Notes: generated from the sequence alone by a model not told the origin. 64,000 bases of DNA from Leucobacter weissii (GCF_017565745.1 NZ_JAGDYM010000004.1:248001-312000); one strand, 5' to 3'. Shown: positions 52,583 to 62,684, counted from the stretch's first letter. Numbers and translations: made by a program.

Positions 52583-53652
52583 CCGCCCCGAACACGCTGA
52601 CCGACGGAGCGGGCGATGCGGCGAACCTCGCCCCTGTCTCAGAGTCCAGGACCGTGGGGGCACGCCGCCTGTGGCAGCGCGCCAGGGGCCTGCTCCCGAC
52701 ATTCATCGCTCTCGCGCTTCTGCTCGGGATGCTGATCTACGCCGAAGCCGCATACGGTCGCGTCTTCCACGCCGGCACCATCTCGGACCTGCTGATCGGC
52801 GCGGCGCCGATGCTCATCCTGGCGGTCGGTATGACGATCGTGATCGTATCGGCCGGGATCGATCTCTCCGTCGGCGCCGTCGTGGCCTTCAGCTCGGTGT
52901 CCGGCGTCATGATCATGAACACCGGCGTCAACGGATGGCTCGGGGTGCTGGCGATGGTGGCCTTCGGCGCGCTGTTCGGCCTCGTTGCGGGGGTCATGGT
53001 GCAGGTCTTCAATGTGCAGCCGTTCATCGCGACACTGGCGATGATGTTTCTCGCGCGCGGACTCGCGTCGATGCTGACCACTGATGTCGTGCGTGCTCCC
53101 GAGGGCTCCCCGTTCGAATGGCTGGCCTCCAAGTGGAAGCTCTACGACGGCCCGAAGGTCAACGACTTCATCGTGACACCGGGGCTCGTCATCGCGGTGG
53201 TCGTGGTGATCCTGGCGGTGTGGTTCATGCATCGCACACGTATGGGACGCACGGTGTACGGCATCGGGGGTTCGGACGGTTCGGCGCAGCTCATGGGCCT
53301 GCCGGTGGCGCGGACACGCGTGTGGATCTATGTGCTCTCCGGCGCCTGCGCCGGACTCGCGGCGGTCGTCTACACCGCGAGCGTGCAGGGAGCCGCGCGC
53401 AATGTCACCGGCCTCGGGTGGGAGCTCGATGCGATCGCGGCGGTCGTCATCGGCGGTACCTTGCTGACGGGCGGCGCCGGCTATGTGCTCGGCTCCGTCA
53501 TCGGGGTGCTCGTGCTTCAGACCTTGCGTCTGATCATCACGAAGGACGGCACGATCGACCCGCAGTATCTGACGATCATCACCGGAGCGGTGCTGCTGGC
53601 CTTCGTGCTGCTGCAGCGTGTGCTGGCCAGCAGAACGGGGAGGCAGCAATGA
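52579..53652 (+). CDS. Sugar ABC transporter permease (YjfF type)
   Basis: A 357-residue second permease of the same family: ILAVGMTIVIVSAGIDLSVGAVVAFSS, FNVQPFIATLAMMFLARGLASM, GIGGSDGSAQLMGLPVARTRV. Two non-identical permeases plus a double ATPase is the YtfQRT-YjfF layout rather than RbsABC (one permease) or AraFGH. It overlaps its neighbours by four bases each side (ATGA). Confidence 0.92.
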   Translation: MTAPNTLTDGAGDAANLAPVSESRTVGARRLWQRARGLLPTFIALALLLGMLIYAEAAYGRVFHAGTISDLLIGAAPMLILAVGMTIVIVSAGIDLSVGAVVAFSSVSGVMIMNTGVNGWLGVLAMVAFGALFGLVAGVMVQVFNVQPFIATLAMMFLARGLASMLTTDVVRAPEGSPFEWLASKWKLYDGPKVNDFIVTPGLVIAVVVVILAVWFMHRTRMGRTVYGIGGSDGSAQLMGLPVARTRVWIYVLSGACAGLAAVVYTASVQGAARNVTGLGWELDAIAAVVIGGTLLTGGAGYVLGSVIGVLVLQTLRLIITKDGTIDPQYLTIITGAVLLAFVLLQRVLASRTGRQQ

Positions 53653-54350
53653 ATGCCGACGAGCTTCAGGCATCGATCGACACGGTTCGCACCGAGGTCG
53701 CGGCGCTGCACGCCGAACTCGTGCGCTACGGTCTGGTCGTCTGGACGGGTGGAAACGTGTCTGGGCGTGTTCCCGGCGCGGATCTCTTCGTGATCAAGCC
53801 ATCGGGGGTGTCCTACGACGATCTGGAGCCGGGGAACATGATCCTCTGCGATCTCGACGGCACCGTCGTTCCCGGAAGCCCCGGCAGCGAGCGCGCCCCG
53901 TCCAGCGACACCGCAGCGCATGCCTACGTCTACCGCCACATGCCCGCCGTGGGCGGCGTCGTGCACACCCACTCCAGCTACGCCGTGGCCTGGGCCGCGC
54001 GAGGCGAACCGATCCCGTGCGTCATCACCGCCATGGCCGACGAGTTCGGCGGCCCGATCCCGGTGGGGCCGTTCGCGATCATCGGAGACGACTCGATCGG
54101 CAGGGGAATCGTCGAGACCCTTACCGGCCATCGCTCGCGTGCCGTGCTGATGCAGAACCATGGTCCGTTCACCATCGGCGTGAACGCGAAGGACGCGGTC
54201 AAGGCAGCGGTCATGGTCGAGGATGTCGCGCGGACCGTGCACCACGCGCGGCAGGCGGGGGAGCTGATTCCGATTCCCCAGGAGGCGATCGATCGGCTCT
54301 ACGACCGTTACCAGCAGGTGTACGGCCAGCGCACGGATGCGCGCAGATGA
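53649..54350 (+). CDS. araD: L-ribulose-5-phosphate 4-epimerase
   Basis: A 233-residue class II aldolase-fold enzyme that converts L-ribulose 5-phosphate to D-xylulose 5-phosphate. Zinc ligands are visible in HTHSSYAVAW (two histidines, about 97-99) and QNHGPFTIG (about 172). The phosphate-binding GNVSGRVPGADLFVIKPSGVSYDDL is AraD-like rather than fuculose aldolase. Overlaps the permease and araB by four bases each. Confidence 0.93.
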   Translation: MNADELQASIDTVRTEVAALHAELVRYGLVVWTGGNVSGRVPGADLFVIKPSGVSYDDLEPGNMILCDLDGTVVPGSPGSERAPSSDTAAHAYVYRHMPAVGGVVHTHSSYAVAWAARGEPIPCVITAMADEFGGPIPVGPFAIIGDDSIGRGIVETLTGHRSRAVLMQNHGPFTIGVNAKDAVKAAVMVEDVARTVHHARQAGELIPIPQEAIDRLYDRYQQVYGQRTDARR

Positions 54351-55948
54351 CCGCGCACGACGACATCCTGGAGGGCCGAACCAGTCTGGGGATCGAGTTG
54401 GGATCAACCCGGATCAAGGCGTGCCTGATTGGAACCGATGCCGCGACCGTCCTCGGTGCGGGATCGCACGGGTGGGAGAATCGCTGGGAGGGGGGCCACT
54501 GGACGTATTCGCTCGACGAGGTCGAGCGGGGCGTGCAGGCGGCCTATGCCGATCTCGTCGCGCAGCTGAAATGCCGATACGGGGTGCAACCGACGACGTT
54601 TGGCGCGATCGGCGTCTCGGCCATGATGCACGGATACCTCGCCTTCGATGCGACGGGGGAGCTTCTGGTGCCGTTCCGCACCTGGCGGGACACCACGACC
54701 GCCGCCGCCACCGCCGAGCTCACCGAACTCTTCGGGGTGAACATTCCACTGCGCTGGTCGATCGCGCACCTGCATCAGGCCGTCATCGATGCGGAGCCGC
54801 ATGTCGGCCGGATCGCGACGGTGACAACCCTCGCCGGGTATGTGCATCGTCGGCTGACCGGCCGCGTCGTGCTCGGGGTCGGCGACGCGTCGGGCATGTT
54901 CCCGATCGACAGCGCGCGGTGCGACTACGACGAGGGTATGGTCTCCGCATATGAGGGGCTGACCGCCGGCAGAATCCCCGCACCGCTGCGCGAGCTGCTG
55001 CCGGACGTGCTGACCGCGGGTTCGCCCGCGGGATCGTTGACCGCCGCGGGTGCAGCCTACCTCGATCCCTCCGGCACGCTTCGACCGGGCGTGCCGCTGT
55101 GCCCGCCGGAGGGAGATGCGGGCACCGGCATGGTCGCGACGAACTCGGTCTCGCCCCGGACCGGAAACGTTTCAGTGGGAACGAGTATCTTCGCGATGGT
55201 GGCGCTCGAGCGCCGGCTCGTCGGTGTTCACCGAGAGATCGACCTCGTGACGACACCGACCGGGGATCCGGTCGCGATGGTGCACTGCAACAACGGCGCA
55301 AGCGAGCTCGGTGCGTGGGTCGCCCTGTTCATCCGGTTCGCCGCCATCGCGAACCGGCCCATCGAGGAGGACGCCGCATACGAGGCGCTGTTCCGCGAGG
55401 CGCTGGAGGGAGCGGCCGACGCGGGAGGTCTGATCTCGTTCAACCACCTCTCCGGGGAGCCGATCGCGGACCTCGTCGAGGGCAGGCCCCTTGTCGTGCG
55501 CGGGCCCGAGAGCGCGCTCACCCTGGGGAACTTCATGCGCTCCCAACTCTACGGAGTGTTCGGCACGCTCGCTCTGGGCATGCAGTCGCTCTCGGACGAG
55601 GGCGTCGAGGTCGATCGCATGTTCGCGCACGGCGGGGTGTTCCGCACCGAGGGCGTCGCGCAGCGTTTTCTCGCGAGCGTGCTTCGAGCCCCCGTCGCCG
55701 TCGGCGACGCCGCGGCCGAGGGAGGCGCCTGGGGCATGGCCGTGCTCGCCTCATATCTCCGGGCCGCCGCGACCCGCAGCCTCGGCGACTACCTGAACGA
55801 ACAGGTGTTCGCCGATGCGGGCTTTTCCGTCTCCGAACCCCAGGGGGCGGACGTCGTCGGCTTCTCCGCCTATCTCGAACGCTATCGCGATGCGCTCGCC
55901 ATCGAGCACACCGCAGTCGCCGCTCTCAACGGAAGGACATCCTCATGA
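54347..55948 (+). CDS. araB: Ribulokinase (FGGY family)
   Basis: A 533-residue FGGY kinase that phosphorylates L-ribulose. The N-terminal phosphate motif is [27 protein letters not shown] and the adenosine region [19 protein letters not shown] are intact. Its sequence differs from the E. coli AraB type and matches the alternative actinobacterial branch, so the substrate is taken from its position between araD and araA. ATG overlaps araD (ATGA) and the stop overlaps araA by four bases. Confidence 0.9.
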   Translation: MTAHDDILEGRTSLGIELGSTRIKACLIGTDAATVLGAGSHGWENRWEGGHWTYSLDEVERGVQAAYADLVAQLKCRYGVQPTTFGAIGVSAMMHGYLAFDATGELLVPFRTWRDTTTAAATAELTELFGVNIPLRWSIAHLHQAVIDAEPHVGRIATVTTLAGYVHRRLTGRVVLGVGDASGMFPIDSARCDYDEGMVSAYEGLTAGRIPAPLRELLPDVLTAGSPAGSLTAAGAAYLDPSGTLRPGVPLCPPEGDAGTGMVATNSVSPRTGNVSVGTSIFAMVALERRLVGVHREIDLVTTPTGDPVAMVHCNNGASELGAWVALFIRFAAIANRPIEEDAAYEALFREALEGAADAGGLISFNHLSGEPIADLVEGRPLVVRGPESALTLGNFMRSQLYGVFGTLALGMQSLSDEGVEVDRMFAHGGVFRTEGVAQRFLASVLRAPVAVGDAAAEGGAWGMAVLASYLRAAATRSLGDYLNEQVFADAGFSVSEPQGADVVGFSAYLERYRDALAIEHTAVAALNGRTSS

Positions 55949-57456
55949 CGCGCACCCCTCTGTCGACCTCGTTCGAAGGGCACACCGTCTGGTTCGTGAC
56001 CGGAAGCCAGTCCTTGTACGGCGAGGAGGCGCTGAGGCAGGTCTCCGAGCAGTCGCGGGCCGTGGCCGAGCGGCTCGCCGGGCTGCCGGTCCGGGTGGAG
56101 TGGAAGCCCGTGCTGACCGATCCCGAGGGCATTCGCCGGCTGGCTCTCGAGGCGAACGCCGATGATTCCGTCGTCGGCGTGATCGCCTGGATGCACACCT
56201 TCAGCCCCGCGAAGATGTGGATCGCCGGTCTCGACGCGCTGCGCAAGCCGCTGCTGCACCTGCACACGCAGGCGAACCTCGAACTCCCGTGGAGCACGAT
56301 CGACTTCGACTTCATGAACCTCAACCAGGCTGCGCACGGCGACCGCGAATTCGCGTATCTGCAGACGAGGCTCGGCATCGCGCGCAAGACGGTGGTCGGT
56401 CACGTGACGGACCCGGTCGTGCGCCAGCAGGTGGACGACTGGCAGCGCGCAGCCGCCGGCTGGCGGGCGGTGCGCACACTCAAGCTGGCTCGGTTCGGCG
56501 ACAACATGCGCTACGTCGCCGTCACCGAAGGAGACAAGGTCGAGGCCGAGCTCCGGTTTGGGGTGCAGGTGAACACCTGGGGGGTGAATGAGCTCGCCGC
56601 TGCGGTGGAGCTGGTCGAGCCGGCAGAGGTGGACGCCCTCATCGAAGAGTATGCCGACAGCTACCGCGTCGCAGCAGAGCTGCTGCCCGGCGGGGAGCGC
56701 CACCAGTCCCTGCGCGACGGAGCCGCGATCGAAGTCGGTCTGCGGACCTTCTTGGAAGAGGGCGGTTTCGGGGCGTTCACGACCTCGTTCGAGGATCTCG
56801 GCGCGCTCACGCAGTTGCCGGGGCTCGCGGTGCAGCGGCTCGTCGCCGAAGGCTACGGCTTCGGGGCGGAGGGCGACTGGAAGACCGCGATCCTGATCCG
56901 AGCCGCCAACGTGATGGGTGCCGGATTGCCCGGTGGCGCGAGTCTCATGGAGGACTACACCTACGATCTGACCTCCGGCGACGAGAAGATCCTCGGAGCG
57001 CACATGCTCGAAGTCTCGCCCTCGCTGACGACGGAGACCCCGCGGCTCGAGGTCCACCCGCTCGGCATCGGCGGCAAGGACGACCCTGTTCGGCTCGTGT
57101 TCACCGCGGACCCCGGGCCGGCCCTGGTCGTTGCGCTCAGCGACATGCGGGACCGCTTCAGGCTGACGGCGAACGTGGTGCAGAACATCTCGGCTCCGGA
57201 TCTGCCGAAGCTGCCGGTCGGGCGCGCGGTGTGGAAGCCGGCCCCCGACTTCGCGACGAGTGCCGCATGCTGGCTCGCCGCGGGAGCCCCGCACCACTCG
57301 GTGATGACGACCGCGGTGGGCCTCGAAGTCTTCCGCGACTTCGCCGAGATCGCGGAGACCGAACTCGCCGTGATCGACGAGCAGACGACGGTGAGGGACT
57401 TCCAGGCCGAGCTGCGCTGGAACCAGGCCTATTACCGCCTCGCCCAGGGTCTCTGA
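55945..57456 (+). CDS. araA: L-arabinose isomerase
   Basis: A 503-residue isomerase converting L-arabinose to L-ribulose, first step of the pathway. Metal and catalytic residues are at the expected places: [31 protein letters not shown] and [12 protein letters not shown] hold the two glutamates and two histidines that bind Mn. Length is normal. ATG at 55945 lies within the araB end and follows GGAAGGA. The stop overlaps the epimerase start (TGATG). Confidence 0.96.
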   Translation: MTRTPLSTSFEGHTVWFVTGSQSLYGEEALRQVSEQSRAVAERLAGLPVRVEWKPVLTDPEGIRRLALEANADDSVVGVIAWMHTFSPAKMWIAGLDALRKPLLHLHTQANLELPWSTIDFDFMNLNQAAHGDREFAYLQTRLGIARKTVVGHVTDPVVRQQVDDWQRAAAGWRAVRTLKLARFGDNMRYVAVTEGDKVEAELRFGVQVNTWGVNELAAAVELVEPAEVDALIEEYADSYRVAAELLPGGERHQSLRDGAAIEVGLRTFLEEGGFGAFTTSFEDLGALTQLPGLAVQRLVAEGYGFGAEGDWKTAILIRAANVMGAGLPGGASLMEDYTYDLTSGDEKILGAHMLEVSPSLTTETPRLEVHPLGIGGKDDPVRLVFTADPGPALVVALSDMRDRFRLTANVVQNISAPDLPKLPVGRAVWKPAPDFATSAACWLAAGAPHHSVMTTAVGLEVFRDFAEIAETELAVIDEQTTVRDFQAELRWNQAYYRLAQGL

Positions 57457-58490
57457 TGTCGGCGCTCCCGACATCGGGCTCGCAGCATTCCCTCCGGCAC
57501 GGGGACTACTCCGCGAGTGTGGCGAGCGTCGGTGCATCGCTGCGCTCGCTCGTCCATGCGGGGCGTGATCTGGTGGTGCCGTTCGACGCCGATGAGGTGC
57601 GCCCGGCCTATCGGGGGGCGACGCTCGTTCCCTGGCCCAACCGCGTGGTCGACGGGACGTACTCGTTCGACGGTGCGGATCACCGGCTGCCGCTGACCGA
57701 GCCGCAGAGAGCGCATGCGCTGCACGGCCTCGGATCGTGGCTCGCCTTCGACGCGGTGGACGAGGGCGCCGACTTCGTCACACTCGAGGCCGTCATCCAA
57801 CCGCAGGCGGGCTACCCCTGGCGCATCGGCGTCTCGACGACCTACTCGCTCGGCCCGGAGGGGCTGACACAGCTCGTCCGCGCACGGAACGAGAGCTCGT
57901 CTGCCGCGCCGTTCGGTACCGCACCGCATCCGTATCTGGTTGCGGGGAGCGGACCGGTCGACGAATGGACGCTGGAGCTGCCCGCCGAGCGCATGCTGAC
58001 GGTCACCGCAGAGCGGCTGATCCCGGACCGGCTCGTTCCGGTCCCCGAGGCGCTGGACTTCCGCGCACCCCGAACCATCGGCGCCACGGAGATCGATCAC
58101 GCCTACACCGATCTGGCACGCGACGACCGGGGGACCGTCGCGGTGCGGGTGCGCGATGCCGCGGGAGGGGGAGTTGAGGTGACGTGGGATGCGGCCTGCG
58201 CCTGGGTGCAGATCCATACCGCCGATCTCTCGGAGGGGCCCTCCCATCCGGGCCATCGTTCAGGCCTGGCCGTGGAGCCCATGACCTGCGCCCCGGATGC
58301 GTTCAACGCCGCGCGCTACCCCTTCGATACGGGCCTCATCGTGATCGAGCCCGGCGAGACCGCAGTCGCCTCATGGCGAATCTCCGAGCTCGCACCGGAT
58401 GAGACGGCAACCATCGGCGTGGAGGCGCAGGAGGGTCACTCGCAGGCGAGACCGTCTCCGTCTCCGTCGCCCCCGTTGCCGGTACCGTAG
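57456..58490 (+). CDS. Aldose 1-epimerase (mutarotase)
   Basis: A 344-residue galactose-mutarotase-like protein. Markers: LVPWPNRVVDGTYSFDG, HALHGL (catalytic histidine about 88), GTAPHPYL (second histidine about 155), IDHAYTDL, LAVEPMTCAPDAFN (catalytic glutamate). It interconverts sugar anomers for AraA. The final 18 residues (SQARPSPSPSPPLPVP, in part) are read antisense through the end of the nuclease gene and are probably an acquired extension after loss of an earlier stop. Last gene of the arabinose operon; start overlaps araA. Confidence 0.9.
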   Translation: MSALPTSGSQHSLRHGDYSASVASVGASLRSLVHAGRDLVVPFDADEVRPAYRGATLVPWPNRVVDGTYSFDGADHRLPLTEPQRAHALHGLGSWLAFDAVDEGADFVTLEAVIQPQAGYPWRIGVSTTYSLGPEGLTQLVRARNESSSAAPFGTAPHPYLVAGSGPVDEWTLELPAERMLTVTAERLIPDRLVPVPEALDFRAPRTIGATEIDHAYTDLARDDRGTVAVRVRDAAGGGVEVTWDAACAWVQIHTADLSEGPSHPGHRSGLAVEPMTCAPDAFNAARYPFDTGLIVIEPGETAVASWRISELAPDETATIGVEAQEGHSQARPSPSPSPPLPVP

Positions 58491-59197
58491 GCGAACCACG
58501 CATAGATCTCCGCCTCAGCGGGATCGCCCTGGCGGAACGGGCCGGTCGGATGCCCCGCCTCGTTCTTCTTGAGCCGCGCGCAGGACGGATACCGCTCCCA
58601 CCAGCGGTCGCCGGCGGGCGGCACGACCTCCGGCGACGTCCCGTCCTGGCAGGCGGTCGTGACGACCGTGCCGTCGGGCCCGGAGGAGGCGCGCTGCGCT
58701 GCGCGGTAGCCGTCCTCGAACGGATGCGCCGGATACCCGTCGCGGGAGTCGTACCGCGCCAGCGCGTTGCCCGTCTCCAGCTGCATCAGTCCGATGTCGA
58801 CGCCGTCCTCGGTGACGACGTAGCGCAGGAGCCGTCCGTGACGATCCCGATCGTTCTGTCCCGCCGGAAGATCGAGCGTCACGGGATCGCCCGCCGAGAG
58901 CAGCCCCTCGATCGCGGCGGACGCCTCGTCGTGCCCGCACTCGCCCCGCTCCGGGGTGTCGATCCCGATGATCCGGATGGTGCCGGCGCTCGTCTCGACC
59001 GTGTCGCCGTCGACGACGGACACGAAGTCGGCCGCCTCCGAGCTCCCGGCGGTCGTCGGACCCTCGGCGGTGGCCGGGCCGGCCGGCGATCCCGGGACCG
59101 AGCATCCGAGCAGCCCGATCGTCAGCGCCGTCGCGGCGCCGGTCGCTCGCAGAGCCCGCGCGGATCTCACTCGTCGTCCGTCCCTCTCGTCGTCCAT
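58436..59197 (-). CDS. Thermonuclease-family lipoprotein with Excalibur domain
   Basis: A 253-residue secreted nuclease: signal with lipobox GLLGC (Cys32), staphylococcal-nuclease fold (about 57-175: VVDGDTVETSAGTIRIIGIDTPERGE, DRHGRLLRYVV with catalytic Arg/Glu/Arg equivalents), and a C-terminal Excalibur calcium-binding motif (YPSCARLKKN, ending GDGDGDGLACE). It degrades extracellular DNA/RNA. ATG at 59197 or 59212; the shorter is used. Its 3' end overlaps the convergent epimerase gene by 55 bases. Confidence 0.9.
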   Translation of the reverse strand: MDDERDGRRVRSARALRATGAATALTIGLLGCSVPGSPAGPATAEGPTTAGSSEAADFVSVVDGDTVETSAGTIRIIGIDTPERGECGHDEASAAIEGLLSAGDPVTLDLPAGQNDRDRHGRLLRYVVTEDGVDIGLMQLETGNALARYDSRDGYPAHPFEDGYRAAQRASSGPDGTVVTTACQDGTSPEVVPPAGDRWWERYPSCARLKKNEAGHPTGPFRQGDPAEAEIYAWFAYGTGNGGDGDGDGLACE

Positions 59198-59464
59198 CCC
59201 GCACATCATCACAGCGCGGATCCGAAGATGCGCGGACCGGCGGCGGGTGTTCCGAGGCTCCAGTGTAGGTCAGGCGGGGCGCCGACGCGCGCAGCGCGCG
59301 CACGGTCGGCGCGGTGTCGTTCCTCCGGGCTGCGGTGTTCGCGGATGCCGTCGCCCACGTGGCGGCTCTCAGCCTCTACGGCGAGTGGGACGGGTTTGCG
59401 CGAGTGCGCCCGAGTTCCACGGCGCAAAGGGGGTACTCTCGCGAAAGCCGGTCACTCTCGCGGG

Positions 59465-59470
59465 TAGGGT
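59465..59470 (+). promoter_or_regulatory. -10 box of probable leaderless promoter for the GlxA-type regulator
   Basis: TAGGGT, six bases (GGCAGT), then the GTG at 59477; no ribosome binding site. Confidence 0.5.
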
Positions 59471-59476
59471 GGCAGT

Positions 59477-60418
59477 GTGAGGCGTGTGGCGGTCGTGGTG
59501 CTCGAGGGGGCGAAGCCGCTCGACGTGGGCATCCCCGCCCAGGTGTTCACCACGCGGCCGAGCATGCCGTATCACGTGCGCCTGTGCGGAGCGCGGCCCG
59601 GCCGCGTCGCGGGCGCGGACGGTCTCGTCTACCAGCTCGATGCGGGGCTGGAGGCGCTCGACGACGCGGATCTCGTCTTCGTGCCCGGGTATCTGCATCC
59701 CGACACCGAAGCGCCCCCGCCCGAACTGGTCGAGGCGCTGCTCCGGGCGCACGGCCGCGGAGCCCGGCTCGCCTCGTTGTCCACGGGCGCCTTCGCCCTG
59801 GCCGAGACCGGCCTGCTCGACGGACGGCGTGCGACGACCCACTGGCACTACACCCGGGCCTTCACCGAGCGCTTCCCCCAGGTGGAGGTCAACGCCGGCG
59901 TGCTGTTCGTGGACGAGGGCTCGGTGCTCACCTCCGCCGGCGCGGCCTCGGGGATCGACCTCTGCCTGCACATCCTGCGCGCCGATCTGGGTCTCGCCGC
60001 CGCGAACTACGCCGCCGAGCGCCTGGTCGCGGCGCCGTATCGCAGCGGCGGACAGCCCCAGTTCATCAGGCGGCGCGTGCCCTCCACGAGCGGGGAGCGG
60101 TTCTCGGCGACGCGCGAGTGGGCGCTGCGCCGCCTGCACGAGCCGTTGACGATCGCGAGGCTGGCCGCCCACGCACGGGTATCGCAGCGCACGTTCTCGC
60201 GCGTCTTCCGGGATGAGACCGGGTACACGCCGATGCACTGGGTGATGCGGGCGCGCGTGGATCTCGCCCGCGAGATGCTCGAGAGCACGCGACTCGGGGT
60301 GGACGAGATCGCGGCGGCGGCTGGGCTCGGCAGCGGCGCCAACCTGCGGGTGCACTTCCGCCGTGTGCTCGGCACGACGCCGACCGAGTATCGGCGCGCC
60401 TACGCCCACGGAGAGTAG
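59477..60418 (+). CDS. GlxA-type transcriptional regulator (DJ-1/PfpI domain plus AraC helix-turn-helix)
   Basis: A 313-residue regulator. Residues 1-170 form the DJ-1/PfpI amidotransferase-like domain (VVVLEGAKPLDVGIPAQVF, TGAFALAETGLLDGRRATTHWHY). At the usual nucleophile cysteine the sequence is SLSTGAF (about residue 97), so serine replaces cysteine and any enzyme activity is unlikely. Residues 210-310 are the AraC double helix-turn-helix (LTIARLAAHARVSQRTFSRVFRDETGYTPMHWV). Targets unknown; gap is next on the same strand. Probably leaderless from GTG at 59477. Confidence 0.9.
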   Translation: MRRVAVVVLEGAKPLDVGIPAQVFTTRPSMPYHVRLCGARPGRVAGADGLVYQLDAGLEALDDADLVFVPGYLHPDTEAPPPELVEALLRAHGRGARLASLSTGAFALAETGLLDGRRATTHWHYTRAFTERFPQVEVNAGVLFVDEGSVLTSAGAASGIDLCLHILRADLGLAAANYAAERLVAAPYRSGGQPQFIRRRVPSTSGERFSATREWALRRLHEPLTIARLAAHARVSQRTFSRVFRDETGYTPMHWVMRARVDLAREMLESTRLGVDEIAAAAGLGSGANLRVHFRRVLGTTPTEYRRAYAHGE

Positions 60419-60591
60419 GCGCGCGGCGGATCCGGAGTCGCCCCGCACCCGAGCGAATTCCGGTGCCGTCCAGGTCCGCCGCAAGATTGGCGTGATCCTT
60501 TCGGCTCTCGTCAGAATTGCCACTGGATTCCGGGCTCGGGAGCCGCCAGTCTTGATGCGGCGGATCCGCCTGACAGCAGAGTAAGGAAGAC

Positions 60592-61602
60592 ATGACCACT
60601 CGCATCGCAATCAACGGTTTTGGGCGTATCGGGCGCGGAGCGCTTCGGGCGATCCTCGAGCAGGACGCACCGGTCGAGGTCGTCGCGGTGAACGACCTCG
60701 CCGACGGTTCCGGCCTCGCCAAGCTGTTCAACTTCGACTCGGTCTACGGCCGCGCCGTGGAGCGCGCGCAGGTGGAGTCCGGCGAGGACGGCGAGGTGCT
60801 CGTGATCGGCGAGCGGCGCATCAGACTGCTCAGCGAGAGTGATCCGAGCCGGCTGCCGTGGGGCGAGCTCGGAGTCGACACGGTGCTCGAGGTCACCGGC
60901 CGATTTGCAGCTGCGGAGCAGGCCCGCGCCCACCTCGATGCCGGTGCGGGTCGCGTGCTGGTCGGCGCTCCGTCCTCAGGTGCGGATGCGACCCTCGTGC
61001 GCGGCGTGAACTGGCCGGTGTACGATCCGGCGGCTCACCGCATCGTCTCGAACGGATCCTGCACCACCAACGCGCTGGCGCCCCTGGCCAAGGTGCTGCA
61101 CGAGGTCGCCGGTATCGAGCAGGCCTTCATGACCACGGTGCACGCCTACACGCAGGATCAGAACCTGGTCGACGGACCCCACCGGGATCCGCGCCGCGCG
61201 AGGTCCGCCGCGCTGAACATCGTCCCCACGTCCACGGGGGCCGCGAAGGCCATCGGGCTGGTGCTGCCGGAGCTCGAAGGCAAGCTCAGCGGCGATGCCC
61301 TCCGGGTGCCCGTGCCGGTCGGGTCGATCGTCGAGATCAATGCCACCGTGGCGCGTGAGGTGAGCGTCGACGAGCTGCTCTCCGCCTATCGTGCGGCCGC
61401 CGACGGTGAGCTCGCCGGTGTGCTCAGGTATTCGGACGACCCGCTCGTCTCCTCGGATATCGTGGGCGACCCGGCGTCATCGATCTTCGACTCCGGGCTC
61501 GTGCGGGTCGCCGGCCGCCACGTGAAGGTCTCCGCCTGGTACGACAACGAGTGGGGCTTCTCGAACCGCGTCGCCGAGACGCTCGTCTTCCTCGCCGAGT
61601 AA
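60592..61602 (+). CDS. gap: Glyceraldehyde-3-phosphate dehydrogenase
   Basis: A 336-residue GAPDH: NAD-binding INGFGRIGRGALRAI and VNDLAD, catalytic SNGSCTTNALAP with the active-site cysteine near 154 (usually SNASCTTN), HAYTQDQNLVDGPHRDPRRARSAALNIVPTSTGA, and SAWYDNEWGFSNR. AAGGAAG precedes the ATG. Gly for Ala in the active-site motif also occurs in other family members. It is probably the glycolytic enzyme, unless a second copy clusters with pgk-tpi elsewhere. It stands alone, convergent with lacI. Confidence 0.94.
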   Translation: MTTRIAINGFGRIGRGALRAILEQDAPVEVVAVNDLADGSGLAKLFNFDSVYGRAVERAQVESGEDGEVLVIGERRIRLLSESDPSRLPWGELGVDTVLEVTGRFAAAEQARAHLDAGAGRVLVGAPSSGADATLVRGVNWPVYDPAAHRIVSNGSCTTNALAPLAKVLHEVAGIEQAFMTTVHAYTQDQNLVDGPHRDPRRARSAALNIVPTSTGAAKAIGLVLPELEGKLSGDALRVPVPVGSIVEINATVAREVSVDELLSAYRAAADGELAGVLRYSDDPLVSSDIVGDPASSIFDSGLVRVAGRHVKVSAWYDNEWGFSNRVAETLVFLAE

Positions 61603-61676
61603 TCCCGAGAGTCCTCGGCGCCGGGCGCGGGGCGGCGGATCGGGGCCCGTGGCGGTCCGACGTTCCGCGGTGGTCG

Positions 61677-62684
61677 CTATTCGTGGCCGAGCGTCGAGGC
61701 CCGGGTGATCAGCTGCGGCTGGAAGACGACCTGCTCGTGCTCGGTGCGTCCATCCGCCTCGCGCATGAGCAGTTCGACCGCGGTTGCACCGATCTCGGTC
61801 GAGGGCTGGCGCACCGAGGTGATCGGCACCACCGCTGCCCTGGCGAAATCGATGTCGTCGTAGCCGACCAGCGCGACGTCTTCGGGGACGCGCAGCGAAC
61901 TGGTCATCACGAGCGCCTGGATGACGCCCATTGCGAGCAGATCGTTCGCCGCGAAGACGGCGTTCGGGCGCTCGGCGGCGGGCATGGCCGCGATCGCCTC
62001 ACCGACCCGCCGTCCCTCGAGCACGCTCAGCGCCTGGGTCGGGTGGACGCTCAGCGCGACTCCGGCGCGTTGGGCGACCACCGACTGGGCGCCCTCCAGT
62101 CGCTGCGCGACCTGCTCGATGTTGAGCGGGCCGCCGATGAAGGCGATGCGATCGCGCCCGATGTCGACGAGGTGCTGCGCGGCCAGCCGACCGCCCTCCA
62201 CGTCGTCGACCGAGACGGAGGAGAACGAGCGATCGGAGCTGCCGCGGTCGACCAGCACGACGGGGGTGCCCGTGTCGCGCAGACGCCAGAGCCGACTGAG
62301 GTCGGTGTGCACCGGAGAGATGAGCAGGCCGGCCACGCGCTGCTCCTCGAAGAGGTCCAGGAGGGTCGCCTCCTGCCCGCTCGACTCGTCGCTCCCGCCG
62401 AGCAGCACCGAGTAGCCCTCCTGGAGAGCGCGGTTCTGGGCGCCGTGCGCGAGGTCGGTGAAGAACGGGTTGCGGGTGTCGAGCACGACCAGGCCGATGG
62501 TGCGGCTGCGCCCGACGCGCAGTTGCCTGGCGGCGTCGTTGCGCACGAAGCCGAGCCGGTCGATGGCCGAGGTGACGCGGGCGACCGTGGCGGGGGAGAC
62601 CTTGTCGGGACGGTTGAGCACGTTCGAGACGGTGCCCACGGAGACGCCGGCCTCGCGGGCCACATCGCGCACACTCGCGGCCAT
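61677..62684 (-). CDS. LacI-family repressor of the second sugar transporter
   Basis: A 335-residue LacI regulator: helix-turn-helix SVRDVAREAGVSVGTVSNVLN (about 4-24), hinge RNDAARQLRVGRSRTIGLVV, and effector core VDDVEGGRLAAQHLVDIGRDRIAFIGG. ATG at 62684 follows GAAGGAG. Two LacI-type operators of matching sequence lie between it and the divergent ABC gene (62765-62778 and 62855-62868), indicating autoregulation plus repression of the transporter. Confidence 0.93.
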   Translation of the reverse strand: MAASVRDVAREAGVSVGTVSNVLNRPDKVSPATVARVTSAIDRLGFVRNDAARQLRVGRSRTIGLVVLDTRNPFFTDLAHGAQNRALQEGYSVLLGGSDESSGQEATLLDLFEEQRVAGLLISPVHTDLSRLWRLRDTGTPVVLVDRGSSDRSFSSVSVDDVEGGRLAAQHLVDIGRDRIAFIGGPLNIEQVAQRLEGAQSVVAQRAGVALSVHPTQALSVLEGRRVGEAIAAMPAAERPNAVFAANDLLAMGVIQALVMTSSLRVPEDVALVGYDDIDFARAAVVPITSVRQPSTEIGATAVELLMREADGRTEHEQVVFQPQLITRASTLGHE

